From Siphonodentalium dalli (taxonomy: Eukaryota; Mollusca; Scaphopoda; Gadilida; Siphonodentaliidae), in contig CP136063.1 of assembly GCA_032622095.1 (NCBI GenBank), positions 64,557,897-64,621,896 on the forward strand: 64,000 nucleotides of DNA, in the 5' to 3' direction. Numbering within the stretch: position 1 is the first letter of the stretch; each line of letters opens with the position of its first letter. The notes below the pieces were generated by a model. It ran no database searches, was not told where the DNA came from, and worked only from the letters and a program-made list of their open reading frames with translations. Of this stretch, positions 42,825 to 54,110 are shown piece after piece. Both the position numbers and the translations under genes were made by a program.

Positions 42825-44516
42825 TTTTATTTTTTATGACTTGTTTAACAGATTTTTTTGCTAAGATAATCGATTCAGTTGGTCTAAAATATATTTAACA
42901 GTTGTAATGTGTATTTAGACTATACATGTAGAAGAATCATGTCTATTGACTATAAAATTCTTTTACCAATCTATAATATACAGCGTCTCTGTTGTAACGA
43001 TTGAAATAATTTTCTTCATGAATCATAATGGGAATATAGAAGTAATATAAAATTGATTATTTATTGTATTTGATATCTATATTATATAAAACAATAAAAG
43101 GCCTTATAGTCCTTAGAATTGATCCCAATTCAGGCATACTCATCTCGCTCTTACATGCTGTAATGCAATTGGATGTTGAATGCAGCTTGCAAAAAAGTGG
43201 GAACCGGACTGAACATGGCTAGGATTGGGGTTTCGCATTCTGACTGAAATAGCTGAGATTGAAAGCACCTATACTATGTACAACATCAGGAAGGTGACTG
43301 CATGGTGATCATTTCTAATTATGGTTGGTTCTGTTTCAATCTTAATAACATCCTTAATTCTATGGTGTCAATTAAAATTCAGTGCATTTTGTGAGTGTGA
43401 ATGCACCTGTACACACCAGCCTTTTTCATTTTATGAGTGAAAATCCCTCACAAAAATCAATTCCTAGGATACAAACTGATAGAATTTTATTATCAGATCA
43501 TTTTCTTTTATTTAAATCATAAAAGCTAAAAAAAAAACTTATTTAAAATCATAACACAGATACATGAAGAAAAAAATTAGTTGCAGATAACACTGTATGC
43601 ACTGATACTAGTAGCCGTTAATAATTATCACAGGTGTAAATTACACCTGTCAATCTTGCTCATTTGAAGGCCAGAGAATTGCACAGCAAAATGTTCAATC
43701 TTTCTAGAAAGCTTGGCCATTTGGAAGTACATCAGTCTGAGTAAACTCATACCTAAATATTCATTACAACATTGAATATTAGGTCTGACGGATAACATCG
43801 CTATCTCATTTCCAAGTCCTCGGGATTCCATAATCTGATTGATTGCGGAAATTATTTTCCGTCCAATGAAACCGCATGGGTTAATAAACAAGTGTTAGTG
43901 GGTGGAGACTCCCATAATGTCACCTCTAAATATAGTAACAGAGTCGGTATTTCTCTGATCGAAAGCGATGCTTGCAAATACAACAGAGACAGAAAAAATG
44001 GCTTCGAAATTATATATTCGGTACGATTCGGATTAATTTAAAGGATGTGCTAGACCTGATAGATAGGCCTGCGCATGGTACCAACTTGGCCTCCCATAAA
44101 TATAAATAGAACTCACTCATGTCCGTGTATTTGATTTACTTTATTGTAACATGGTTTGCAAATCACATTATTTGTCGTAAAAAAGTCATCTGAAAGTTAA
44201 ACACCGAGGAAATGACTTAATTTTATGCTTTTAAATAGTTATAAAGCATCATTTTTGATGACGACCTTATTTTTTGCTCTCGGATGCAGCTTTCCGGTTG
44301 ATGCAGTGAGTTCATCTCCCGAAAAAGAATAGTCGCACACACGACAAATATTATCTTCTGTAAGTTTATGTCGCGACACGGGCCATTGTTATTGCAAAGC
44401 ACAACAGATAACACGTGGGGACATCTGTCAATCATCGATGTATTTTTAAAAATCTGTGACGTCATTTTGGGGAAGCTCTTTGCTGAATAGAAATGGTTTT
44501 GGCGACATTAGCTCCA
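42825..44516. other. Non-coding, nothing recognised
   Basis: AT-rich. A minus-strand open frame at 43628-43891 has no recognisable domain and no codon-level support. Confidence 0.5.
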
Positions 44517-44541
44517 GACTCTATATTTCAAATATAGAGTC
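44517..44541. repeat. Perfect 25-bp palindrome
   Basis: GACTCTATATTT C AAATATAGAGTC, arms of 12 bp. It lies in unremarkable AT-rich sequence. Confidence 0.85.
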
Positions 44542-44884
44542 GCTGTTCACCCAGACTGGATGTACATGTACCAATCCAGGTTAGTCTCAGTTCACCATTT
44601 TTGAATACTTTGCACTCCTGTTCCAGTCATCATAACGTGCAACATGAGATGACAAGGGGAAATGTTTGCTGTTTATGCAGCATTAAATGTTTATTTGTAT
44701 ATTATCGAATGAAGTCAAATTATTTCGGATGGCAATCATGGTTTAAAATTGTCTGGTTTTACACTGTATGATCTTTCGTGAGATCAATGATTGTTAGGTG
44801 TGTTTCTCTTTCCATGATAGAGTATTTTAGTTTGCAAGCTCATGGACAGCTAGTATACTGTAGAAATTCATGACTTCCTAAACC

Positions 44885-45290
44885 ACAAGCGAGCATGTTA
44901 ACTATTGCGAGCTCAAAATAAAAATTAAGCTCACAATTTTCTGATCCAACTTTTAATCTCAGGTTTGCGAGCTGTAATCAGAATTAAGTTTGCAGTTGCG
45001 AGCTCAAATTATAATTAAGCTCATAATCACGAGCTTCAAACATTATTAAGCTCGCGACTGCGAGCTCCAAATATCATTAAGCTCGCGACTGCGATCTCTA
45101 AACATAATTAAGCTCGCAATCGCGAGCTAAATACATAATTAAGTTCGCTACTGCGAGCTCAAATCACGGTTAATCGCGCAAATGTTAGCTTAAATGAAAA
45201 CCAAGAATTGTCTGCGAACTCTTGTGAGCTCGCATGCTGCCTTGCGAGCTCGTTTAAGTTCGCAAAGAGCTCGCAAGAGTGAGCCGCAAG
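44885..45290. repeat. ~32-bp array of AAGCTCGC/GCGAGCTC hairpins
   Basis: Units such as TTAAGCTCGCGACTGCGAGC with AAATATCA-type spacers recur about ten times. AAGCTCGC and GCGAGCTC within a unit are inverted, so each unit can form a small hairpin with a GACT or AATC loop. Regularity is best from 45000 to 45180 and decays at both ends. Confidence 0.8.
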
Positions 45291-45299
45291 CTCCCATTT

Positions 45300-45989
45300 T
45301 CATAAGGGTAAAGCTAAACTTTTGTAAAAACCCAACCAAGCATCAACTAAAACCTGTTGCAAGTAAAATTGTCCAGAAATATCAGAAGTCGTTACTGATG
45401 AGATAGAACTAACATAACTAAGAAATCGGGCGGAAAATAACAATAGGACAATCAAATAGAATCCAAAAGCAAGATAACAGATGCATATGGATGTATTAAC
45501 TTTATGCCAGATCACCTGCCAACTGGTGAAACGGTGGACTCCCTTTTGGAAATGAAACTATCTATGCAAGGAGCCACCAACATTTCAGTTGTTGGCTCCT
45601 TAATGTCTAAAACCTATTTCTTACAAAGAAAAATAACTGGTGGCGCGAGCATAATATCTCACTTCAATGAATGGCCTTAACACTTTACAGTTAATGTCTG
45701 ACTCCTCGGCCACTTTGAGGAACTTGTGGGGAAAAAATTGCCAACAGTATTTCTTGACAGCGCTTCTACCGAGGGAAAACGTATTGCCAGTTACCTGAGA
45801 ACACATGGGGGGGAATGAAATTGAAGATCAACAGTATCGACTCGGCAAAAGATGTTGTAGGCAAATTGTGGGATTAATTCAACTCATCATAACATATGTT
45901 AATGAAGATGAGAATTTTCTCTTTGCCGTAATGAATGTAAGTGGAGATAATTTTAACTGGACAATATTTGGTATCTTTAAAAATATATA
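45300..45989. other. Non-coding, nothing recognised
   Basis: Short frames (for example 45805-45996) show no domain. Confidence 0.5.
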
Positions 45990-47012
45990 TTACTAGTGGT
46001 TAGCCCGCCACTGCAGGCGTGGTTCGTCTCATGGCTTTGTTCGAAAAAGCAATTGCAACAGCTTCGTCGAAATCTGCCAGTTTTACCCAATTTGACCTTC
46101 AAGGTCAAGGTCAGGTCGGAGTCACAATTTGACCCGCCCATGACACTTCCCGCACAAAAGTACCCATAGGTAGCAAGTTTGAGCTCAATCGGTTAGAGTC
46201 TATAAAGGACACACACATATGTATCATTTGTGGGTACCCGTTTCAAGATAGAGGTCAACTCGCGCGGAAAAACTGACCCGTTGAAAATCTCCCCCGTTCC
46301 TTGGAACCCCATAGTACGAAATTAAGAATGAAATTTCGCCTCGAGATGGTAAATGGAGCTGTATTTATACTCGTCGTGTATATAGACGCCCTGTATCAAC
46401 AACACTGCGGATACGAACGCTCTTTAACTATCAACATGATTAACCACACAGTGTCGATGACAGTGACAAGGGAAGAGAGAACGAGTGCTTAGAGCTTCTC
46501 AAAAATGGTGCATTCGCACTGTTTACCCTTAGATTAGAAGTTTGGGCTCAATCGTCTAAGCCGTTTTCGAGTCCATAGCGACTATAAAAACGTAGTTCTC
46601 AAAATATATAGTAGACTAGCCGATGAGCCCGACGTTGTCCGGGCTATTCAAAAACCAAATTTCAAGTCGATAGCTCCACCCATTTCCGAGATCCGGTCTG
46701 CGCATGCGCGAAGCTTGCGTCGCACGGGCTCGGCGACCGATAAAAATCGTATCCGGGGCAAGATACATTCACATAGCAAATTTCAAGTCGATAGCTCCAT
46801 CCGTTTCCGAGATCTCGTCTGCGCATGCGCTGCACGGGCGCTGCACGGGCTCGCCAATACGACAAGGACGACCGCCTGGTCAAACTACACACACGTACCA
46901 AGTTTCATCCCGATCGGTCGAGAATCGTAGATTTGTATAAATGACATACATACAGACAAACAAACCAACAAACAAACAAACAGAGGTCTTCAAAATATAT
47001 AGGAGATTGTGG
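45990..47012. mobile_element. Two adjacent dispersed-repeat copies with ACTAG...CCCG ends
   Basis: ACTAGTGGTTAGCCCGCC at ~45993 and ACTAGCCGATGAGCCCG at ~46614 start two units that both end ATATATAG(T/G)AGA. Inside are repeated TTTCAAGTCGATAGCTCCA and TCTGCGCATGCGC words (46660-46830). The right part carries ACATACAGACAAACAAACC. This is typical of short retroposon or LINE-tail families in invertebrates; the class is uncertain. A similar start (ACTAGCTGGGCACCCGG) is at 61240. Confidence 0.55.
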
Positions 47013-47110
47013 CAATAATTATCTATAAAATATTTTTTGATATCTAATGAGACATTGGGTATTGACCAGTATCCCTCACTTGCTTAAACAAGTTTAAATT
47101 TAGAGTATCT

Positions 47111-47525
47111 GACATTTGCAGAATGACTCATGAGGTTCTTAGAGGGTGAATTTAGTGATGGTATCCTGCACAGCTGGTTTGTGTCACCACATTCGCCCTC
47201 TGTGGACCTCATTCTGCATGTGCTTAGGCCTCAACTGCTATGGGAGACCTAGGATCAGCTTGAAGAACCCCAGTTGAAGTTGGTGACGTTCACCCATTTA
47301 ATAGTCACCTCGATTAAATATATAATGCATTATATCTTCTGCAAATTAGGGGATATAGAAACTAAACAGACAGGAAAAATAACTAAAACAATGTTAATTT
47401 TAGATCATATATACTCCCAAGAAGATGAAGCCAAAGCCGAATGAGGTCCTCAGAGGGTGAATTTGGTGGTGCTAGACTGTAGCATAACTAAATTCACCCT
47501 CTGAGGACCTCATTCTGCAAATGTC
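47111..47525. mobile_element. Dumbbell MITE (family DB), copy 1
   Basis: Ends GACATTTGCAGAATGA and CATTCTGCAAATGTC are inverted. Each end is itself a hairpin: GAGGTTCTTAGAGGGTGAAT...CATTCGCCCTCTGTGGACCTC at 47130-47212, and GAGGTCCTCAGAGGGTGAAT...ATTCACCCTCTGAGGACCTC at 47443-47512. A ~230-bp spacer lies between. There is no coding capacity. The second copy is at 62795-63223. Confidence 0.85.
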
Positions 47526-47817
47526 AAGATATATGAAATTCAGGCTTGCATTTCAATGACATTATGCATCAATGCCGCACTATATTATGAAACATTATAC
47601 TACTAAAATGTGAATATTCTTTGTATGTTATAAAGTATGGGAAGCCAAATTCATATTTATTCCTTATTTCACTAGTTAGCATGGGTGCTTAATGGCCAAA
47701 TATACTAACTAGTAAGGATGTTGTTATTTGGATCATTTAAGTGGATTAAGGCAGGATTAAGGTGGAAATAACACTTTCATGACTGGAGCTTTCTGAAATT
47801 TTCTAGAAAACCATGTG

Positions 47818-47897
47818 TCAATGCATTCTCTTATATATATGTGAGGCTCCCTAGGCTATGAACTTACATATAAAAGAGAACACACTGGCACAGGGTC
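47818..47897. repeat. PAL element copy 3 (diverged)
   Basis: CAATGCATTCTCTTATATAT on the left and TATAAAAGAGAACACACTGG on the right with a GCTCCCTAGG-type centre, followed by CACAGGGTCTTT. The right arm has several changes. Confidence 0.75.
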
Positions 47898-48199
47898 TTT
47901 TAATGAGACCAGTGCAGCTCTAGCTCCCACCAGTGACCATGAAAGGTTTATATTGCAATTAACCTTTATTTGTACCTTGTGCAAATAATGATTAATTGAA
48001 TTTTGCTTCCCATAATATAATCACTATAATTTTACCCACTTAAAAAGGGGGGGGGGGGTATACTGTTTTGCACCTGTCTGTCCATATGTCTGTTTGATGC
48101 AGGTTCATATCACATGTTGAACAGTAGTGCTCAGATCTCAATGAAATATGGTATGCATGTTCACTAAGTAATATGAGGGCATTCAACGGAGTGTTCAAC

Positions 48200-48329
48200 C
48201 TTGCATATACAAGAGAATGCATTGGCCTAACAATATTTACATTGACATTGTAGGCCAGTGCATTCTCTTATATATGCGACGCTCCCTATGGGAGACTCAC
48301 ATCTATAAGACAATACACTGGCACAGGGT
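48200..48329. repeat. PAL element copy 4 (half) and copy 5
   Basis: 48200-48227 is an outer half (CATATACAAGAGAATGCATTGG followed by CCTAACAAT, broken here for length). 48254-48329 is a full but mutated palindrome, again ending CACAGGGTCTTTAAT. Both the 47.8 and 48.3 kb copies are followed by ACCAGTGCAGCTC, so a larger unit was duplicated. Confidence 0.75.
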
Positions 48330-48562
48330 CTTTAATACAGCACCAGTGCAGCTCCCGTCAAGAAAAAAAAAATGGTAGAGATGTTGGTTCGTAGATATGG
48401 GGAACAATACTTCGCTATGACGGAAGACAAAATGTGTTATGGGCTTGCACATATGTTTTTCTACCTGCTAGTTTGTGCTAGCTGGTGTAAATTTTCAACA
48501 AGTGCCATATTCTATTATTAGTATTATTATCTTGTGAAAAATACCTCCACTTAATATTACAG

Positions 48563-48731
48563 GAGATTCAGTACTGACAGCAGAGAGGTACATGCAGGCT
48601 ATTGATGGCACTATAGTCAATGAGGACATCAGGGACTTTACTAATGTACTATGCATGCTATTTGGTGCATACTACTGCTTTGGAATTGATTATCCACCTG
48701 AATTGGCTGCCACAATGGACAAAATTCAAAG
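48563..48731 (+). CDS. Isolated 169-bp exon, transposon-associated family
   Basis: A TTAATATTACAG acceptor and GTATTA donor bound a stop-free exon reading DSVLTAERYMQAIDGT, NEDIRDFTNVLCMLFGAYYC, FGIDYPPELAATMDKIQR. The 'LF..YY.F...YP...A.T...IQ' pattern is familiar from an uncharacterised metazoan family that is often multi-copy. Flanking exons were not found. It may be a remnant. Confidence 0.5.
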
Positions 48732-49017
48732 GTATTAACTAAACTTTGTTCGTAATTAGTAGCTTTCTAGATTTCGAGACCTCCTTTGTCCCCTTCCTCC
48801 CCGCAACAGGGGTAATCCTGGGTATTTTGGGAAAGGGTCCGGCAGGCCTGGCCTTATGAACAATTGACATGTGTGCAGATGTAATCAGTTTATCAGTACT
48901 TATCATACATACCTTTTCCAAGCCTGAGTTTAGTGTGCCTGAATTTGGTATTGAATGATTGATTCACTGTGAATTAATCACTCTCCCAAACATATGTGAC
49001 CCGCCATATCAAATCCA

Positions 49018-52000
49018 CAGGGTTCGTACACCTCCTGAAATTCCTTGAAACTCCTTGAATTTGGTAATAACCTTTCAAGGGCCCTGGAAAACTCCTTAAA
49101 TATATAAAGGTATATGAATCTCCTGGAAAACTCCTTAAATTTTAGTATTATTGGTTCATGATGCCCTTTTAATGTTAATAATATTTATTTAGAATCTTCC
49201 GTAGTCGCCAATCTAGCGACAAATTATGTCTACCACATACAGAGCATTTATAATGAAACAGACTATAGTTGGGGTATGCAGTAACACTGGAAATCCCCAA
49301 TCTATTATTGTATATTTTTACCAGGTAGAAGTTAAATTATGGGATATCTTTTGTGTTTTACACACGTGTGTGAAGCGTGAAAATTGTGTCAAATTCTTTT
49401 GTCAATAACAATGCCCGGTGGGAAGTGTATTTTTAATCCGGATTGGCTAACAAAGGATCAATACAAACTATGGGTTCAGCGTCATGGTTCAGATAAACAT
49501 CGTGCGTATTGTGTCCTTTGCAAAAGTTCGTTTGATGTAGCGAATATGGGTGAATCGGCGTTGGTCAGCCACACCAAATCAAAAAAGCACAGGACAGCCA
49601 GTGGCGGACAGACTTCATCGCAGACGCTTGCCAACTTTAATTATCAAATGCCAGCATCTTCAGCAAATAACAGTACCACTCCTACAAGCAATGCTAGTAT
49701 GACAAATCAAAATGTACCCACACGCAGCAGTCGCAATTGCCTATTTCCGCGGCAGCAGCTAAAACCGATACACTGACGGCAGAGATACTGTGGTGTATGA
49801 AAATGATTGATGACAATTACTCGTACCGGTCATCTGAAAAGACAAACAAGTTATTCCAAAAAATGTTTCCAGATAGTCAGGTGGCTAAAACATTTGCATG
49901 TGGAGAATCCAAGAGTAAATATTTAACCTGTTTTGGCATTGCACCTTATTTGTCAGGCTTACTGAAGGATGTTATAAATAAGGAGTCTGTGTTCGTGTTG
50001 TTATTTGACGAAAGCCTAAACAAGAAACTACAGGAAAAACAATTGGATGTCCATGTAAGATACTGGAGGGGTGACCAAGTGGTGACACGTTATATTGGCA
50101 CTGAATTTATGGGTCATGCAACTGCTCAAGATTTATTTGACAAATTTAATTCGTGCATTAAAGACTTGCAATTAAAAAATTTAATTCAGATATCAATGGA
50201 CGCGCCTAATGTCAATTGGCGGTTCTTTAAAATGATGCAGGATGAACTGAAACGTGACGGTAACTCTGAGCTAATCGACATTGGCAGTTGTGGCTTGCAT
50301 GTAATTCATGGTGCATTTTTGGGAGGTGCAGTTGCGACTGGGTGGAGTGTTGACAGTATTCTATCCAGCATGTACTACCTATTCAAGGACGCTCCAGCCA
50401 GAAGAGAGGACTTCACCAAAATAACTGGCAGCAGCATATTCCCCCTGAAGTATTGTAAGCACCGCTGGGTAGAAAATCTGCCAGTTATTGACAGGGCTCT
50501 TAAGATGTGGCCATCTATTAAAAAATATGTTGATGCAGTAACGACTAGAAAGGTTCCGGACCCAAAAACAAAATCGATGGAGGTCATCGCAGCTGCAGTG
50601 AAAGATGATCTATTTTTGGCAAAGGCATATTTTTATCAGTCAGTTGTCAAGGAAGTACACCCTTTCTTAGTTAGATATCAGACTGATAAACCTATGGTGC
50701 CCTTCTTACGTAAAGACATCGAGAAATTACTGCGGGACGTTCTTGCAAGGTTTGTAAAAGATGCAACATTAAGTGATGCTACTGACGTGAAAAAACTGGT
50801 ATCAATTGATGTGACTGACAAAACAACATGGAAAGATTATTCAAAGATTAACGTGGGTTATTGTGCCGAGCAACAGCTAGGGAAGCTAATGTCAAACAAG
50901 AGGGTGAGTGATAAAGGACGGTTGGAGTTCAGGATAGATTGCCGTAACTTCTTGATAAAACTTGTTGCCAAAATAGTGGAAAAATCACCACTGAAGTATT
51001 CAATTGTTCAAAATATGGCTTGTTTAGATCCAACTAATTACGGAAAGAAAGAGAAATGCACACAATACATGAAGAGAATTCTTTTCCATCTGTGTGAATA
51101 CAATTATGTAGTGGAAGCGGATTGTGATGATATCATAAAACAAATGCGTGACTTTATTTCTGAGGCATTACTTGACGAAAGATTCAAGAAATTTAATTAC
51201 ATCACTGACAGGATAGATGACTTATTGTATTCAAAATTGGCAGGAGATCCCCAATACGGCAAGTTGTGGAAGATTGTAAAAGCCATGCTTGTCTTATCAC
51301 ATGGACAGGCAGCTGTTGAGAGGGGTTTTTCGACAAATAAACAACTTGAAGTGGAGAATTTGAAAAAGGAATCATTGGTGTCTCAGCGTGTTATCAAGGA
51401 CTATTTGATTGAAATTGAGGGACTTGATAATGTGATTATTACAAAACCGCTATTGGTATCTGCCACCAGTGCCAGACTGAAATACCATGCATACTTGGAC
51501 AGTCAGAGAAGAGCAAAGGAAATCACAGCCCAATCTCTGAAACGTAAGGCCACAATCGATGAAATTGACTGTATCAAAAAGAAAAGGAGACTGGAGGAGG
51601 ATATTAAACTGTTGAAGCAGTCAGCTGATGATTTTGCAGATAAGGCAGAAACAAGTAGGAAACTAGACTTCATAGTAAAATCAAACAGCCTTAGGAAAAC
51701 TGCCAAGGAGAAAAAAGAGTTGCTTGCAGCAGCCACCAAGCAGCTTGATGACAAATTAAACGAACTCAAAAATAACTAAACCAGATTTACTAGACAGTGA
51801 GGCGTGTAAATAGTGTATTATCACAGTATATATGTTCTTATATTACAAAACTGACTTTGGATTTATGCACATAGATGTTCGTTATTAGATGTTTGGTGCA
51901 GCTGTTAAAATGTATAATGGTAAGATATTTCCATTCACATAATATAATGGTAGACATAGTAATTTAAGGTATGGTTATAGTATAACATACAAGATTGCAA

Positions 52001-52226
52001 AGTTGTCTCTTTTTGACTATTATATAAGGGCCCAGAGGTCTAACTGCAACAACTAGAACAGGCTGTGTTATTACCCTTTCGGTTTAGTGTAACATTACAC
52101 CTAAAAACATTGTAAGTGACAACAAAAATATATGGTACCTTAGTATTAGTATTGACTCCTTGAATTTTCCTCATAACTCCTGGAAAACTCCTTGAATTTA
52201 GCTTTGTCTCAGGTGTGGGAACCCTG
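49018..52226 (+). mobile_element. hAT transposon, nearly complete
   Basis: Starts CAGGGTTCGTACACCTCC, ends TCAGGTGTGGGAACCCTG. The 6-bp duplication AATCCA lies at 49012-49017 and 52227-52232. Subterminal CCTTGAAA/CCTTGAATTT and TGGAAAACTCCTT words occur at both ends (49035-49140; 52155-52200). It encloses one transposase gene. 3.2 kb in total, the length of an autonomous element. Confidence 0.88.
49411..51779 (+). pseudogene. hAT transposase with N-terminal BED-like finger, one frameshift
   Basis: The first frame (ATG 49411) reads MPGGKCIFNPDWLTKDQYK, then AYCVLCKSSFDVA..LVSHTKSKKH, a C2H2/BED-type finger, then a Ser/Thr/Asn-rich linker. The second frame takes over near 49725 and runs to 51779. 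It reads SVFVLLFDESLNKKL (first acidic residue), LIQISMDAPNVNW (second Asp), CGLHVIHGAF and LVLSHGQAAVERGFSTNK, the hAT C-terminal dimerisation block with the catalytic Glu. A lysine-rich coiled tail follows (KRKATIDEIDCIKKKRRLEE). A single-base change near 49725 separates the frames; without it the protein would be about 785 residues. No intron is apparent. Confidence 0.82.
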
Positions 52227-52254
52227 AATCCAGTCGTAAGTCGGGATTTTTTTT

Positions 52255-52623
52255 ACCCTGTGCCAATGCATTCTCTTATATATGCGAGTCGACCATAGGT
52301 CGCCTCGCATATATAAGAGAATGCATTGGCCTAACAATTTTTTACCATTTTTTTAAAATAAATGTTTCTTACAATTTTTAGGACATAAAATAAAAAACAT
52401 CCATTACCCTGCAGGGAGCCCCACACATATATAGAAGCATATAGAAGAGTGTCGTCTGCTCATGTTTGTCTGTGGCTCTGCATGGGTGAAATTATAAAAT
52501 TGTTAAAGAATACAAGAAACAATTATTAAAATTGTAAAAAATAGTTAGGCCATGCATTCTCTTATATATGCGAGGCGACCTATGGTCGACTCGCATATAT
52601 AAGAGAATGCATTGGCACAGGGT
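52255..52623. mobile_element. PAL element copy 6: complete dumbbell unit
   Basis: Both ends are full palindromes: 52263-52329 (CCAATGCATTC...GAATGCATTGG) and 52549-52614, in inverted order. Outer borders are TTTTACCCTGTGCC and GGCACAGGGTAAAA. Inner borders are GGCCTAACAATTTTTTACC and AATTGTAAAAAATAGTTAGG. The ~220-bp spacer has no coding capacity. It lies 29 bp after the hAT element. Confidence 0.88.
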
Positions 52624-53214
52624 AAAACATATCCTATAAAGGGCTATAAAGTCTCTGTGAACCCCAATGACGGGGGCTAATAGCCCTCATGATTTAAGAT
52701 ATGATATTTTAGCTGTTGTGCCATCCTGTTCACTCAATAGAAAATTTGCATTACTCAAAAATTGGTCAGAATATTTTCAATGTATTTTTTACAGTACAAA
52801 GCTGGCAACTGTGCTGCCGGTAGGATACTGTAAAATTTAACGGTCTAATTTTTACAGTGTAAGAAATGTTCAACAATTTGATTTGAAGTTATGAATTCTC
52901 ACCAATAAGACCGTAAATGAAAGTCATTTATCGAAGTGAATTAGTTATATACAAAATTATAGTTACTTTGGTAGGTATACTATGATGTGAAAGTTTAAAA
53001 ATCTTCAGAAAATACAAAGTCTTTCAGTAGAATTGCTATTTTTAGCGGTAAACATGATTGATGATTCCAATGCGGACATAATTCGCCCTTGTTTAATTTA
53101 TTTATAAAATTTATAAATTAACGTTCAGGGACATAGGGACATAGGGAATAAACAAATTCAGAGAGCTAAACAGGTTTGATATAAAACCATTATTTTCGTT
53201 CTAAGAACCAATTT
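52624..53214. other. Non-coding, nothing recognised
   Basis: AT-rich, no frames or notable repeats. Confidence 0.5.
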
Positions 53215-54110
53215 TGCCATGTTGAAAATTTCGTTTGCTGGCACGTGTATTTTTATTCCGGGACTTGAATCCAACTTCCGAAATAAAAACGTGAAAAGCC
53301 CTCCCTTGTATACGCTGGTCAGAAATATGAAGTGTTTGGACTTTTGTCAAAAAGGATGCAAGCTTAATGTTAATGAAGAAAATGCTGTCAGCTCTTGTAG
53401 AGTATGCATGGAAGCTCAAGGAAGAAAAGTGTGATGTTGTGTGCCTTGAGTTCACAAATTTCATTGACACTGAAGTTTCTCAGACAGAATCAGTATTAAC
53501 CAGTATTTACCCACTAAAGGACAGAGTGGACGAGCTGCTTTATGAGAAAATGAATGGAACACCCGAGAGAAAGCGAAATTATGGAAATCTGTGGCTTGTT
53601 GTAAAAATGGTTCTTATGTTATCCCATGGACAAATTAGTGAGTGTAGAGCAAGGTATCTCTGTATTTAAAGAAATAGCTGAGGAAAACTTACAAGAATGA
53701 TCATTCATAGTGAAATGAGTAATCTGTGATCACGTAGCGGCATCTGGAGGTGTGTCAGGTGTGAAAATGGCCCTACTATTATCCGCTGCAAGTGCAAGGT
53801 AGAGATACATGAACTTTCTTGAGGGGTGAAAGGCAGAAAAAGTTCGGGATTCGAATGCGCTGTTGTCGACAAGTTAGATGATCTCAAAGTGAAGAAGAAG
53901 CGCCTGGAGCAAGATATCGTCGTAAGCTTGATAAAATCAGCAGGTTCGATGTCAAAGAAGGCAGAGGCCACCTGTCAAATAACTTTGATAACCCAATCAA
54001 ATAGTTTGCGAGAAGCAAACTGAAGTCGCAAATGTTGACAGTCGGATCAAGAAACTGCTTGATCAAATGAAAACCCAAAAAGTGTGCTCCAGATCTATGT
54101 ATATACATTC
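53215..54110 (+). pseudogene. Decayed hAT transposase relic, relative of 49411-51779
   Basis: Left: AGTCIFIPGLESNF echoes the finger start GGKCIFNPDW. Middle: LVEYAWKLKEEKCDVVC, DRVDELLYEKMNGTP, NYGNLWLVVKMVLMLSHGQ matches the region before the catalytic Glu, which is replaced here (..GQISECRARY). Right: VDKLDDLKVKKKRLEQDIV and SKKAEATCQITLITQSNSLR matches the coiled tail. The catalytic core is deleted and several frameshifts are present. Confidence 0.72.

Larger units (their letters stand above)
47526..48562. other. Non-coding with PAL-derived segments
   Basis: Holds the diverged PAL copies listed separately and a G12 run at 48049. No gene before the exon at 48563. Confidence 0.5.

Noticed and set aside
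43628-43891. 88-codon minus-strand frame
   Set aside because: No domain, no splice or promoter context, and no related sequence in the window.
46662-46940. Overlapping frames on both strands
   Set aside because: They lie in a dispersed repeat with GCGCATGCGC words; overlap on three frames shows chance openness of GC-richer DNA.
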